Notes under the pieces: model-generated
The model's input: only the letters and a program-made list of their open reading frames with translations
Databases searched by the model: none
What the model was told of the DNA's origin: nothing
Shown: positions 53,589 to 63,069 of the stretch, in pieces
Position numbering within the stretch: position 1 is the stretch's first letter
Layout: the number at the start of each line of letters is the position of its first letter
NCBI RefSeq assembly: GCF_009762795.1
Contig: NZ_CP046400.1
Coordinates: forward strand, 3,555,501 to 3,619,500
From: Pseudodesulfovibrio cashew
GTDB taxonomy: Bacteria > Desulfobacterota > Desulfovibrionia > Desulfovibrionales > Desulfovibrionaceae
DNA length: 64,000 bases
Direction of reading: 5' to 3'
Program-made: the position numbers and the translations under genes

Positions 53589-54572
53589 CTACAGCTTGAT
53601 GAGCAGCGCGGTGACCAGCAGGTTCGCTGTGGCCAACGGCAAGAGCCATTTCCAGTTGATGTTCAGGAGCTGGTCGAACCGCACGCGGGGGTAGGTCCAG
53701 CGGGCCCAGATCATGACGAAGAGCAGCGCGTAGGTCTTGATCAGCATCCACCACCATCCTTCGATGCCCGGGATGGGGCCATTGAAGCCGCCCAGGAAAA
53801 GGACGGAGCAGATGGAACAGATCACGACCATGTAGCCGTATTCCGCCATGAAGAAGAGGCCGAAGCCCATGGACGAATACTCGGTGTGAAAACCGGCGGT
53901 CAGCTCGGACTCGGCCTCGGCCAGGTCAAACGGAGCGCGGTTGGTTTCGCCGAACATCGCCACGATGAATATCAGGAAGGCCAGAGGCTGTTTCCAGATG
54001 AGCCAGTTGCCGATGTGGCCGCTCTGCTGCGCAGTGATCTCGGTCAGGTCCAGGGAACCGGTCATGAACGAGATGGTCAGCACGACCAGCAGCAGCGGGA
54101 TTTCGTATGCCACGGTCTGGGCAACGGCACGGGCCGCGCCGAGCACGCCCCATTTGTTGTTGGAGGCCCAGCCCGCGAGGATCACGGCCAGTCCGTTGAA
54201 GCTGGAGAAAGCCAGGATCAGGAGCAGGCCGAGGTTGACGTGCATCCCCGTCAGCACGGGGCCGTAGGGAATGGGCATGAAGAGCACCAGCACCGGAATC
54301 ATGGACAGGATCGGGGCCAACCAGAAGAGGAAGCCATCCGCATTGTCCGGAGTCAGGAGCTGCTTGCTCATGAGTTTCAAACCGTCGATGAGCGGCTGAA
54401 GCGCACCGTGGGGACCAACCTCGTACGGGCCGGGGCGACGCTGGATGTGGCCCGCGAACTTACGCTCGCAGTAGACCAGGACCAACGCATTGAGCCCCAA
54501 CCAGACCATGGCTGCGACAACGGCGATGATCAGCGGCAATATGTATTGCATGAATATTTCCATAATTATCAC
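53589..54572 (-). CDS. nuoH: NADH-quinone oxidoreductase subunit H
   Basis: NuoH anchors the peripheral arm and forms the quinone-access chamber. The 327-residue protein has ERKFAGHIQRRPGPYEVGPHG, LIDGLKLMSKQ, a WASNNKWGVLGAARAVAQTVAYEIPL segment and the long EAESELTAGFHTEYSSMGFG loop. Several conserved Glu and Asp residues known to line the quinone route are there. It follows nuoD by one base. Confidence 0.97.
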   Translation of the reverse strand: MIIMEIFMQYILPLIIAVVAAMVWLGLNALVLVYCERKFAGHIQRRPGPYEVGPHGALQPLIDGLKLMSKQLLTPDNADGFLFWLAPILSMIPVLVLFMPIPYGPVLTGMHVNLGLLLILAFSSFNGLAVILAGWASNNKWGVLGAARAVAQTVAYEIPLLLVVLTISFMTGSLDLTEITAQQSGHIGNWLIWKQPLAFLIFIVAMFGETNRAPFDLAEAESELTAGFHTEYSSMGFGLFFMAEYGYMVVICSICSVLFLGGFNGPIPGIEGWWWMLIKTYALLFVMIWARWTYPRVRFDQLLNINWKWLLPLATANLLVTALLIKL

Positions 54573-54573
54573 C

Positions 54574-55746
54574 CTACCTGTCGAGTTCCGGAATGATCAG
54601 GTCCAGGCTGCCGAGGATGGCAACCGCGTCCGCGAGGATGGTTCCCTGAGCGGACTCGGCAAAGGCATTCATGTTGGAGAAGCCCGGTGCGCGCAGCTTG
54701 ACGCGATACGGCACCTTGGACCCGTCGGAGACGACATAGACGCCGATCTTTCCGCGTCCGCCCTCCACGTTGAAGTAGGCCTCGCCCGCCGGCGGCTTCA
54801 TGGCAGGCTTGGGAGCCTTGTCCACGATGTGCTTGCCCTCGGCTCCGTCCAGCTGCTCCAGCGCCTGTTCGATGATGCGCATGGACTGCTCCATCTCTTC
54901 CAGCCGGACGTGATAGCGTCCAGCGGAACAGGCGGAGGTCTGAACCGGGATGTCGAAGTCGAAACGGTCGTACACGGAGAACGGTTCGTCCTTGCGCACG
55001 TCGTAGGGCACACCCGCGCCCCGGAGGACCGGACCGGTACAGCCGTAGCGCTGACACATGTCCTGATCGATGATGCCCACGCCTTCGATGCGCCGCCTGA
55101 GAATCAGGTTCTCGGTGACCAGGTCGTGGTACATGGGCAGTCTCTCGCGGAAGTGCGGGATGAAGGCCTTCATCAGTTCGATACACTTGTCGTCGAAGTC
55201 CGACTGCACGCCGCCAATGCGGAAATTGGAGTAGGTCAGCCTGGAGGCGGAAGGCCTCTGCAGGATGTCCAGGATCATTTCACGATCGTCGAACGCGTAC
55301 ATGATCGGAGTAAACGCGCCAAGGTCGAGTATGTAGGCGCCCCACCACAGCAGATGCGAGGTGAGGCGGTTGAACTCATTCATTATCACGCGCAGGTATT
55401 CCGCGCGTTCGGGCACCTCGATGCCCATCAGTTTTTCCACTGCGCCACAGTAGGCCCAGTTCCACGCCATTGCGTGGCCGTAGTCGACCCTTCCCATGTT
55501 GGGGATGAATCCCCCCCAGGTCTGGGTCTCGCCCATTTTTTCGTGCATGCGGTGCAGGTAGCCAAGTACTGGCTCGGCGCGGACGATGTATTCGCCGTCG
55601 ACCTCGATCACGATCCTGAGCACGCCGTGTGTAGACGGATGCTGCGGACCCATGTTGATGATCAAGGTTCCGTCCTGCTTCCCGGCCTCAAACTTACGGG
55701 TGTAGAAATCACCCGTCATTTGGTCCATATTCTGGTAAGCCGACAT
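54574..55746 (-). CDS. nuoD: NADH-quinone oxidoreductase subunit D
   Basis: NuoD (49-kDa subunit homologue) forms the quinone site together with NuoB. The 390-residue protein has MGPQHPSTHGVLRIVIEVDGE, with the quinone-side His, and YGHAMAWNWAYCGAVEKLMGI, NEFNRLTSHLLWWGAY, LRGAGVPYDVRKDEPFSVYD and the C-terminal segment containing DAVAILGSLDLIIPELDR. It is a separate protein from NuoC here. It precedes nuoH directly. Confidence 0.97.
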   Translation of the reverse strand: MSAYQNMDQMTGDFYTRKFEAGKQDGTLIINMGPQHPSTHGVLRIVIEVDGEYIVRAEPVLGYLHRMHEKMGETQTWGGFIPNMGRVDYGHAMAWNWAYCGAVEKLMGIEVPERAEYLRVIMNEFNRLTSHLLWWGAYILDLGAFTPIMYAFDDREMILDILQRPSASRLTYSNFRIGGVQSDFDDKCIELMKAFIPHFRERLPMYHDLVTENLILRRRIEGVGIIDQDMCQRYGCTGPVLRGAGVPYDVRKDEPFSVYDRFDFDIPVQTSACSAGRYHVRLEEMEQSMRIIEQALEQLDGAEGKHIVDKAPKPAMKPPAGEAYFNVEGGRGKIGVYVVSDGSKVPYRVKLRAPGFSNMNAFAESAQGTILADAVAILGSLDLIIPELDR

Positions 55747-55789
55747 AAACTTTCAATCCGGTGTTGTGGTGACCGGCCGGTTTCCCGAC

Positions 55790-56317
55790 CTACGCTTCGG
55801 AGGCCTCCTCGGCCTCCTCTTCCGCAAACAGCGCTTCTATGTCCTTATTACAGGAGACGACCTCTCCGAGGCTCAGGACGTCCTTGATGGATTTCCTGAC
55901 CTTGGCGGTCTTAAGCAGCGGGTGGACGTCCACGTCCTCGGCCGGCATGAGCAGCGGCACGAGGTTGGGATTTCCCTCGAAGTTGACGCCATGGAAGTCG
56001 CGGGTTTCCCGCTCATGCCACTCGGCGCCGTGGAAAATCCCGGCAATGGACGGCACCGTGGGGTTGTCCTTGGAGACAAGCACCCGCAGTGTGACCCGCT
56101 CATCGATGGTCCACCGGTTGAAATGATACAGCACTAAAAATCCCTCTTCGAAGTCCAATGCGAGGACGTCTTCAAGGGAGTAGCCGGTCTCGTAGAGCCG
56201 TTTGGCGGCTTTGACGAGTTGGCCCGGCGCCAGAAAGACGGACCAGACATGACCCGTCGAACCTTTGTCCTGTTTCGCCACGCATTGGGTGGCGATGCCT
56301 TCAAGCGCTTTCAGCAT
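55790..56317 (-). CDS. nuoC: NADH-quinone oxidoreductase subunit C
   Basis: The 175-residue protein shows the NuoC/30-kDa subunit segment FLVLYHFNRWTIDERVTLRVLV, then VPSIAGIFHGAEWHERETRDFHGVNFEGNP. The conserved ERETRDFxGxxFxGHP motif is nearly complete, with Asn-Pro in place of His-Pro. The C-terminal region is short and acidic (EEAEEASEA). It lies between nuoB and nuoD. Confidence 0.95.
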   Translation of the reverse strand: MLKALEGIATQCVAKQDKGSTGHVWSVFLAPGQLVKAAKRLYETGYSLEDVLALDFEEGFLVLYHFNRWTIDERVTLRVLVSKDNPTVPSIAGIFHGAEWHERETRDFHGVNFEGNPNLVPLLMPAEDVDVHPLLKTAKVRKSIKDVLSLGEVVSCNKDIEALFAEEEAEEASEA

Positions 56318-56320
56318 GGA

Positions 56321-56866
56321 TTAACCCTCCACCTCGGCGGCCACAGGCCACCAGCGCTTACCGGTTATCAGCCGCTGGAGCTGGAAGAAGCCCTCAAGGA
56401 GCCCTTCCGGCCTGGGCGGACAGCCCGGCACGTAGACGTCGACGGGAATGAGCGTATCAACACCCTCGACCACGTTGTAGTTGTCCTTAATCTTGAAAGG
56501 CCCGCCGGAGATGGCGCAGTTGCCCATGGCGATGACCCACTTGGGTCCGGGCATCTGTTCGTAGAGCCTGACGACCGCCGGAGCCATCTTCTTGGTCACG
56601 GTCCCGGCGACGATCATCACGTCCGCCTGGCGCGGCGAAGGCCGGAAGACTTCCGCGCCGAAACGGGCCATGTCGAATCGTGCCATACCCGTGGCCATCA
56701 TCTCGATGGCGCAGCAGGCCAGACCGAACGTCATGGGCCAAAGGGACATTGACCGACAGACGTCGAAGAGATCCTGTGCCAACTGGATGTTGACCAGCGG
56801 GGCATCCATGTGATGGTTGCCCGTGGTCAGGAAATCCTTTTGCATTACTGAATCCTGCGCGGCCAT
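56321..56866 (-). CDS. nuoB: NADH-quinone oxidoreductase subunit B
   Basis: NuoB holds the terminal [4Fe-4S] cluster N2. The 181-residue protein has the tandem-Cys motif [30 protein letters not shown] and [11 protein letters not shown], giving the four N2 ligands. The start at 56866 overlaps the end of nuoA by 22 bases. Confidence 0.97.
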   Translation of the reverse strand: MAAQDSVMQKDFLTTGNHHMDAPLVNIQLAQDLFDVCRSMSLWPMTFGLACCAIEMMATGMARFDMARFGAEVFRPSPRQADVMIVAGTVTKKMAPAVVRLYEQMPGPKWVIAMGNCAISGGPFKIKDNYNVVEGVDTLIPVDVYVPGCPPRPEGLLEGFFQLQRLITGKRWWPVAAEVEG

Positions 56867-57222
56867 GTGAACACCCCTTTCGCCCAGAAGTAGACGACGG
56901 AAAGAATAAGGAATAACAGGAAGATGAAGACCTTTACAAAAGGTACCCAGCCATCAGCGTCAACGTACGCCGTAGAAACGGGGAAGAGGTAAAGGACATC
57001 CACGTCGAAGGCGAGGAAGATCAGGGCGTAAACGTAGTAGTTCACCCCCCAACGCGTCCATGAGCTGCCGTAGGGGACCATGCCGCACTCATACGGCATC
57101 CCGACGTCCCCACCCCGAGCTTTCGGGGCGAACAGCATCGCCAAAATCAACGGCCCGCAGGCAAATAGAAAGCCCGCGAGCAAAAACAAAACAATCGCAA
57201 AATGCAGCCAATCGAAAACCAT
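56845..57222 (-). CDS. nuoA: NADH-quinone oxidoreductase subunit A
   Basis: The 125-residue three-helix subunit starts at ATG 57222 behind AAAGGAT. It has the family's [38 protein letters not shown] segment, in which the conserved Cys, Glu and Asp line the quinone path, and a C-terminal YFWAKGVF. It is the first gene of the 13-gene operon. An in-frame ORF extends slightly upstream, but lacks a better ribosome site. Confidence 0.96.
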   Translation of the reverse strand: MVFDWLHFAIVLFLLAGFLFACGPLILAMLFAPKARGGDVGMPYECGMVPYGSSWTRWGVNYYVYALIFLAFDVDVLYLFPVSTAYVDADGWVPFVKVFIFLLFLILSVVYFWAKGVFTWPRRIQ

Positions 57223-57466
57223 ACCTATATCCTTTGGCAGTAACATTGCAAACGACCTGTGGGAAACACAGCTTTCCCAAGGTTACCGAACTCCATGCAC
57301 CGAAAAAAGGGCTAAGTCAAGCACATTGCTATTTTTTTCTCAAAGTCTGGGCCCTGTAACCAACTATATTCATTGAATCTACGCAAAGTGCAGAATGCTC
57401 TGAGGCCCTGTCCGAGCAGGGCTCAGCCGCCCTTCGCCCACCTGTCGGCAGAACTAAATTCTGCAA
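57223..57466. other. Upstream region of the nuo operon, no gene
   Basis: It should hold the nuoA promoter on the minus strand. A TTGACT box is visible there near 57313-57318, but no clear -10 matches it. The stretch near 57400-57430 has a short GC-rich arm (AGGCCCTGTCCGAGCAGGGCT). No coding sequence is supported. Confidence 0.45.
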
Positions 57467-57507
57467 AAAAAAATTAAAAAAAAAGCGCCCCGCTATCTGC
57501 GAGACGC
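57467..57507 (-). terminator. Terminator of the REC-PAS-GGDEF gene
   Basis: On the minus strand GCGTCTCGC pairs with GCGGGGCGC (two G-U pairs, loop AGATA) and is followed by a nine-base T run, AA and further Ts. It lies 35 bases past the stop of the regulator gene. Confidence 0.85.
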
Positions 57508-57541
57508 CTTGAAAACCGAATAAACTCTTACGAACTGCGAA

Positions 57542-58876
57542 TCATTTGGGCATTCCGCACTCCCGAAAAGACCCGAAGCGCTTGCCGCAACGACGCTTCA
57601 CACCGTACATGGCCGCGTCGGCCCGACTCACCAGAGTCATGCAATCCTTGCCATCATCGGGATAATAGCTGATGCCCACGGTGGCCCCCACCCGAATTTT
57701 CTCGCCCTGAATGTCAAAGGGCCTGTCGAGCACGGCGAGCAGATCCTTGGCCACGGTGACCGCCGCCTCCTCATGCTCCACATGATTCAGCAGCACCCCG
57801 AACTCATCGCCGCCCAGACGGGCCAGCGTGTCGGATTCCCGCACACGTTCAGAGAGTCGCTCAGCGACCATGCACAGCAGTTCATCGCCGGTTTGATGCC
57901 CGTAGGTGTCGTTGACCTTCTTGAAATCGTCCAGATCAATGAACAGGATGGCCGCTTTCTGGTCATAGCGCTTGGCATTGGCCAAGGCCTGCTCGGCACG
58001 GTCAAAGAAGAGATGCCTATTGGGAACGCCTGTCAGGGAGTCCACAGTTGCCAAGTGCTTGAGCCTCATCTCCATCTCTTTCTGCCCGGTGACATCCTCC
58101 ACCACGCCTTCGATGTGGTCCGCACCGTCCAAACTGACGAGCCGGGAACTCTCGGAACACCAGATGGTGCTCCCATCCCTCTTTCTGCCGCGAAATTCAA
58201 AATGGGTGACGAAACCGTCGCGCCTGAGCAGTTCCAGATACTGACGCCGCTCTTCGGCGTCGACCATTACCTTCTCCCGAAAATCCTTCATGCAGGTCAG
58301 TTCGTCCAGGCTGCCGTACCCGAAAAGTCGAATCAAAGCGGGGTTGGCCTCCTTGATCTTCCCGTCGACAGTGGAGCGGAACAACCCTTCCACGGCCCGT
58401 TCAAAGATGGATCGGTAACTATCCTCGGCCCGGTTCAACTCCCGCAGGCTCTCGCCGCGTTCGTCTAGTTCCTCCATCAGGGTCAGCTTCTGCCGGTTCA
58501 TGTCCAGGAAAACCTGCACCTTGCGCTTGAGCATCTCCACGTCCACAGGACGGAAAAGATAGTCAACGGCACCGGTCTCGTACCCCTGCCTGACATTCTC
58601 CTCGTCCTGAAATATGGCGGTGATGAAAATGATCGGCACGTGCTTGCCGCGTTCCAGCTTCTTGATGCGCGACGCGGTCTCGTAACCGTTCATGCCGGGC
58701 ATCTGGATATCAAGCAGGATCAGGGCAAAATCGTTGGCCGCTACCAGAGCGACGGCCTCGGCTCCAGTGTCAGCCGCAACAACTTCGCAATCCTGGTCGC
58801 CGAGCATGTGCTCCAGCAGGGCCAGGTTGGTCTGGGAATCATCCACTATAAGGAGTTTCTGGGGAGCGTTCGTCAT
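57542..58876 (-). CDS. Response regulator with PAS and diguanylate cyclase (GGDEF) domains
   Basis: The 444-residue protein has a receiver domain (LLIVDDSQTNLALLEHML, phospho-Asp in LILLDIQMPGMNG), a PAS domain (RSIFERAVEGLFRSTVDGKI, with the later PAC-like segment) and a GGDEF domain (SLTGVPNRHLFFDR, FIDLDDFKKVNDTYGH, ARLGGDEFGVLL). The intact GGDEF motif indicates cyclic-di-GMP synthesis controlled by phosphorylation. There is no EAL domain. The start codon overlaps the comB stop by the sequence ATGA, so translation is coupled. Confidence 0.94.
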   Translation of the reverse strand: MTNAPQKLLIVDDSQTNLALLEHMLGDQDCEVVAADTGAEAVALVAANDFALILLDIQMPGMNGYETASRIKKLERGKHVPIIFITAIFQDEENVRQGYETGAVDYLFRPVDVEMLKRKVQVFLDMNRQKLTLMEELDERGESLRELNRAEDSYRSIFERAVEGLFRSTVDGKIKEANPALIRLFGYGSLDELTCMKDFREKVMVDAEERRQYLELLRRDGFVTHFEFRGRKRDGSTIWCSESSRLVSLDGADHIEGVVEDVTGQKEMEMRLKHLATVDSLTGVPNRHLFFDRAEQALANAKRYDQKAAILFIDLDDFKKVNDTYGHQTGDELLCMVAERLSERVRESDTLARLGGDEFGVLLNHVEHEEAAVTVAKDLLAVLDRPFDIQGEKIRVGATVGISYYPDDGKDCMTLVSRADAAMYGVKRRCGKRFGSFRECGMPK

Positions 58877-59592
58877 TGCGCGGCCTCGCTCTTCCAACCG
58901 GTGGCCGAAGCCACCTTCACCAGGCGCACACTGCCGTCATCCCTTGGCAGGGCCTTGAGCACAAAGTCGAAACGATCCAGATCCATGCACAGGTTGAAAT
59001 CCCGTTCCGGCGCGTAATCCTTGTCCGGATCGAAAAACTTCTCAGCGCTGTCCACTCCAGCCAGGAACTTCTTCAGCACTTCGAAATTGTTGGGATAACC
59101 GTCAAGCTCGTTTTTAAGATACATGGCGCACATCATGTCCTCCTGGGCACGCATCTTCCCGGCCGTGCCCATGGCCACAATGGTAACCAACTCGGGATCG
59201 CGGGCTCGGATATACTCAACGATGGCCGCGGCGTTGACAAAGGCTCCGGTAATGATTTCATCGGCCTCGGCTGCCCCGGTCAATCCCTGGGTTCCAGCGC
59301 TGGTGGTGTGCACAACCGTCCTGCCGGAAAAATCTGCGGACTCTATCTCGGTGGGTGAATTGCCGTAATCGAACCCGTCCAGCTTGATGCAGTCCCGCTC
59401 CCCGATCAACACGCCGTTCCGGTCGGCCGCGAGCTTCCGGGCCAGGTCCACCTCGCCCACGGCGAGATAATCATCGGCACCCCGATCCACAGCGTAACAC
59501 GCCACGGAAAAGGCCCGAAAAACGTCTATGACCACGACCAACCCCTTGGCCCGGCCTGCCCCACTTAAGCATTCAAGAATATTGACGACCAT
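58873..59592 (-). CDS. comB: 2-phosphosulfolactate phosphatase (ComB family)
   Basis: ComB hydrolyses 2-phosphosulfolactate to sulfolactate, known from coenzyme M synthesis in methanogens and found in many bacteria with unclear roles. The 239-residue protein has VVVIDVFRAFSVACYAV, GERDCIKLDGFDYGNSP and RTVVHTTSAGTQGL, which are the ComB motifs with metal-binding Asp and Glu residues. No sulfolactate synthase or transporter is adjacent. It is cotranscribed with the GGDEF regulator. Confidence 0.9.
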   Translation of the reverse strand: MVVNILECLSGAGRAKGLVVVIDVFRAFSVACYAVDRGADDYLAVGEVDLARKLAADRNGVLIGERDCIKLDGFDYGNSPTEIESADFSGRTVVHTTSAGTQGLTGAAEADEIITGAFVNAAAIVEYIRARDPELVTIVAMGTAGKMRAQEDMMCAMYLKNELDGYPNNFEVLKKFLAGVDSAEKFFDPDKDYAPERDFNLCMDLDRFDFVLKALPRDDGSVRLVKVASATGWKSEAAQ

Positions 59593-59725
59593 TTACATAA
59601 ACCCACATGAACGGAATTATCAGTCTAGTCTCACTTCCCGGTGACAGAGTCAACCATTTGAAGAATTTTGTTTTCAACACAAGCCGGGCGGATAGAAAAA
59701 TTCACCACTCATCACGGCTCATCGG

Positions 59726-59743
59726 GGATATCCAGCGATATCC
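59726..59743. promoter_or_regulatory. Inverted repeat upstream of the SDR gene
   Basis: GGATAT-CCAGCG-ATATCC is a perfect 6-6-6 palindrome 46 bases before the ATG at 59789. It may be an operator, but no known regulator site is recognised. Confidence 0.3.
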
Positions 59744-59788
59744 TCCAACATATTGACAACGGGAGGTTTTTCTCGCAACTTGGCCACC

Positions 59789-60739
59789 ATGAAGAAAAAA
59801 CGAGTTCTTGTCACCGGCGGTTCGGGATTCCTCGGCTCCCACATCTGCGAGCGGCTGCTCGACATGGGAAGGGAAGTGATCTGTGTCGACAACTTTTTCA
59901 CGGGACGCAAGGAGAATATCCTGCACCTCATGGACAATCCCTTTTTCGAGATCATCCGGCATGACATAACATTCCCGCTCTATGTGGAAGTGGATGAAAT
60001 ATACAACCTGGCCTGTCCGGCCTCCCCCATCCACTACCAGTTCGATCCGGTCCAGACCACCAAAACCAGCGTTCACGGCGCCATCAACATGCTCGGCCTG
60101 GCGAAACGGATCAAGGCCAAGATATTTCAGGCCTCAACCAGCGAGGTTTACGGCGATCCGGAAATCCACCCGCAGACCGAAGGCTATTGGGGCAACGTCA
60201 ACCCCATCGGCATTCGCTCCTGCTACGACGAGGGCAAGCGTTGCGCCGAGACCCTGTTCTTCGACTACAATCGCCAGCACAAGCTGCGAATCAAAGTTGG
60301 CAGGATATTCAACACCTACGGCCCGCGAATGGCCATGGACGATGGACGGGTAGTCTCCAATTTCGTGGTCCAGGCCCTTAGGAACGAGGACATCACCGTG
60401 TACGGCAAGGGAGAGCAGACCCGGAGCTTCTGCTACGTGGATGATCTGGTTACCGGCATCATAACCCTGATGGAAGAGACCCCGGACGAATTCACCGGCC
60501 CTGTCAACCTGGGCAACCCCGGCGAATTCACCATTCTCGAGCTGGCCCAGACCGTCATAGAGATGGTCGGCTCCTCCTCGCGAATCGTATTCAAGGACTT
60601 GCCTTCGGACGACCCGATGCAACGCAAGCCGGACATATCCCTGGCCAGAAAGGCAATGGGCTGGGAGCCCACGATCCCCCTCCGGGAAGGGCTGGTCAAC
60701 ACGGTGGAATACTTCGAGAACTATCTCGAAACGCTATAG
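59789..60739 (+). CDS. UDP-glucuronate decarboxylase (extended SDR family)
   Basis: The enzyme makes UDP-xylose from UDP-glucuronate for polysaccharide synthesis. The 316-residue protein has the NAD motif [18 protein letters not shown], the [13 protein letters not shown] segment, [16 protein letters not shown], the active-site Y-D-E-G-K-R ([13 protein letters not shown]) and [14 protein letters not shown]. These match UDP-glucuronic acid decarboxylase (UXS) rather than a 4-epimerase. The longer frame from 59753 lacks a ribosome site; the ATG at 59789 is not strongly marked either. Confidence 0.92.
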   Translation: MKKKRVLVTGGSGFLGSHICERLLDMGREVICVDNFFTGRKENILHLMDNPFFEIIRHDITFPLYVEVDEIYNLACPASPIHYQFDPVQTTKTSVHGAINMLGLAKRIKAKIFQASTSEVYGDPEIHPQTEGYWGNVNPIGIRSCYDEGKRCAETLFFDYNRQHKLRIKVGRIFNTYGPRMAMDDGRVVSNFVVQALRNEDITVYGKGEQTRSFCYVDDLVTGIITLMEETPDEFTGPVNLGNPGEFTILELAQTVIEMVGSSSRIVFKDLPSDDPMQRKPDISLARKAMGWEPTIPLREGLVNTVEYFENYLETL

Positions 60740-60770
60740 CCCTCAGACGGCTGGAGAAAAAGAATAGACT

Positions 60771-60803
60771 GGGCCGGAGCGCGGGATTCCCGCTGCCCGG
60801 CCC
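60771..60803. terminator. Bidirectional terminator
   Basis: GGGCCGG (60771-60777) pairs with CCGGCCC (60797-60803), with an inner GCGGG/CCCGC stem. On the minus strand the structure is followed by AGTCTATTCTTTTTC, and TTTA follows on the plus strand. Confidence 0.82.
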
Positions 60804-60826
60804 TTTACTATGAGGCTGCTACGGCC

Positions 60827-61819
60827 TCAAGCTCCCAGAGCATCCCAGAGTCTCGGCGAGATCTTCTCCAGGCTGTGACCGTCAACCACCTTCCGCCGGG
60901 CAGTCTCGGTCATGTTCCGGCGCAATTCCGGATCGCGGGCAAGACGCACCACATACCGTTCCCAGTCTCCGCCTTCCCTGACAAGAAAACCATCAATGCC
61001 GTGATCGATGACGGCGGCGTTGCTTCCCGTGTCCGAAGCCACCACGGCCACGCCTGCGGCCATGTAGCGAAGCACCTCCACATTGCTGCCCGCACGCGAA
61101 TACTCGTCGTCCCCGTGGATCACCAGTCCGATATCCATGGCCTGGATACGGGAGGGCTCGTCCTCTTTTTTCCAGTTGGACCACATGGCGTACTCATGCC
61201 CCGGCCCTGCATACGGCTTCGCCGATAAAAACGAAAATTGGATGCCGCCGCCATGAGCGGCCAGAGAATCCATAGTCCCCTCCAGCAGCTTCTCCTCCCC
61301 CGGAAGACCGATCCAGCCCACCAGCGGCACGCCGCCCTGCTTTCCTCCGGTTCCGGGCCGATAGCACTCCACGTCGATGGGCGTATGGATAGTACGGACC
61401 ATATCCTGATAATTCAGGATCTTTTTGGCGATTAAACGATTGTCGGCGAGGCAGAGGTCCACCCCTCGGCACATCTGCCCGAACCGCCGCTCAAGCAATG
61501 CCTGATCCATAGAGCCACGGCCCGTCCGGAACTCCCCTGCCGGGAGGGTCCAGGCCGCATCGGCCACGTCGTAAACCAGAGTCGAACATAGCCGCCGGAG
61601 CATGCCCAGTTCGAAACACGACAGCGTCTGACGATGAACGACCAGCACATCGACGCGAGGCAGCCGGCTGAAAAAACAGTACCGGGCATACCATCTCCGC
61701 GGAATTTCCCGGCAGGTTATATCCAATCCGGCGCGCAAGCCCGCCTGTGCAAAGGGCTGGATGCGAAGCCGGGCCTGGGAACGCCGGGATTCGGGAGGGA
61801 CAAGAAACAGTATCTTCAT
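60827..61819 (-). CDS. Glycosyltransferase (GT4-like)
   Basis: The 330-residue protein has an N-terminal Rossmann-like part (MKILFLVPPESRRSQARLRI, then VDVLVVHRQTL) and a C-terminal sugar-nucleotide part: LVGWIGLPGEEKLLEG, AMDIGLVIHGDDEYSRAGSNVEVLRYMAAGVAVVASDTGS and DGFLVREG. The conserved E-x7-E segment characteristic of GT4 enzymes is partly seen in VEVLRYMAAG. Its start overlaps the second glycosyltransferase by four bases. The sugar transferred is unknown. Confidence 0.88.
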   Translation of the reverse strand: MKILFLVPPESRRSQARLRIQPFAQAGLRAGLDITCREIPRRWYARYCFFSRLPRVDVLVVHRQTLSCFELGMLRRLCSTLVYDVADAAWTLPAGEFRTGRGSMDQALLERRFGQMCRGVDLCLADNRLIAKKILNYQDMVRTIHTPIDVECYRPGTGGKQGGVPLVGWIGLPGEEKLLEGTMDSLAAHGGGIQFSFLSAKPYAGPGHEYAMWSNWKKEDEPSRIQAMDIGLVIHGDDEYSRAGSNVEVLRYMAAGVAVVASDTGSNAAVIDHGIDGFLVREGGDWERYVVRLARDPELRRNMTETARRKVVDGHSLEKISPRLWDALGA

Positions 61820-62952
61820 GATGCGACGCCGACCGCCTGCTCTATCATTTGGACATACGGTTCGATCCCGGTTTCCATGCCCTCGGGCCAGACAAAGGGG
61901 CCGGGTTGTGGCTCACGAGCCATCCGAGCCAGCACTCCGGCCATGCGGCCCACATCGTCCGGGGTCGGGAACACGTTTTCTTCAGGCAGGAAATAGGCGC
62001 TGCCGTTACGCGCGCTCGACGCCACCCGACAGCCGCAGGCCAGAGCCTCGAGCACGGCATTGGAACAGGCGTCATAAAATGAGGCCAGCACAAAAATATC
62101 CAACGTACGGTAAAAGGAAGGCATGTCCTCCACCCGGCCAAGAAATCGGACGCGGTCTTCCACTCCCAACTGGCGCGCCAGTCGCAGATACCTGTCCGGG
62201 TTGCGCCCCCCGGCCACATGCAGCACGTGGCTGTCGGGCAACAGCGGCAACCCCTCTATGAGCTGGCGGATGCCCTTGAGGGCGAAATTTGTAGCCGCGG
62301 TGCCGATGACCACCTCATGCTCCCCGATGTCCGCCGCCCTCCGCAGGGCCTGTCGTTCCTCCTCCGACGGGGGAGAAAAACGGCTCAGGTCAGGCCGGTT
62401 GTAAATGACTTCGATGGATTCGGGAGCTCGATACGGATGCGCCTTGACAATGAGGTCCCGGACAAAATGGGACACGGCCACTATGCGTGGGGTCCGCCGC
62501 ATGCGCCTGGCATCAATCCAATGGATAAGCCAGTTGACCGGAGCCAGGCGCCGCCGGAACATCTTGAAGCGACGCGAAAAGCCCTCTGGCCACGCGTCCT
62601 TGGAGAGCTGCCAGAAAATCGATATGGGGCCACCCCCGATACGCAGGATGTCCTGATTGATGGTGTTGGCCATGCCGAAGACGAGATCGTACCCTCCAAC
62701 GCGAGTGAGGCGTTCGGCGCGGATCAAAAACCACAGGACCTTGATCAGCCGAAGCCCGCCGAAACGGCCTGTGACCACCGGGTTAACCCCTTCGGGCGGC
62801 TCGGTCTCGCAACGGGAGCAGATGAAATCCACCGCGTGACCACGCCGGGCCAACGCCTCGGACAAACGCCAGGCAAAGGACTCTGCGCCGCCGTACCGAC
62901 TGAGTCGGGGCATGGTCAGCGCGATTCGCGCTTTGGTAACGGGGATGGACAT
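61816..62952 (-). CDS. Glycosyltransferase family 4 protein (WaaG-like)
   Basis: The 378-residue protein resembles GT4 enzymes such as WaaG of lipopolysaccharide core synthesis: MPRLSRYGGAESFAWRLSEALARRG, VAVSHFVRDLIVKAH, NRPDLSRFSP, then the C-terminal domain VIGTAATNFALKGIRQLIEGL, RVRFLGRVEDMPSFYRTLDIFVLAS, and the E-x7-E motif in SNAVLEALACGCRV. It overlaps the next gene by four bases on the same strand. Lipopolysaccharide or exopolysaccharide synthesis is likely. Confidence 0.9.
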   Translation of the reverse strand: MSIPVTKARIALTMPRLSRYGGAESFAWRLSEALARRGHAVDFICSRCETEPPEGVNPVVTGRFGGLRLIKVLWFLIRAERLTRVGGYDLVFGMANTINQDILRIGGGPISIFWQLSKDAWPEGFSRRFKMFRRRLAPVNWLIHWIDARRMRRTPRIVAVSHFVRDLIVKAHPYRAPESIEVIYNRPDLSRFSPPSEEERQALRRAADIGEHEVVIGTAATNFALKGIRQLIEGLPLLPDSHVLHVAGGRNPDRYLRLARQLGVEDRVRFLGRVEDMPSFYRTLDIFVLASFYDACSNAVLEALACGCRVASSARNGSAYFLPEENVFPTPDDVGRMAGVLARMAREPQPGPFVWPEGMETGIEPYVQMIEQAVGVAS

Positions 62953-63069
62953 AGGGGACTCTTGTGTCCCAATTTGCGGCGTTTGACAAGGATGTGTTAA
63001 GGCGCAACGCTCTTGCCGTCAGACGCAGGGAACGGTATGCTTTATTTCCTAAATCCCCGGAGGAGTCCC

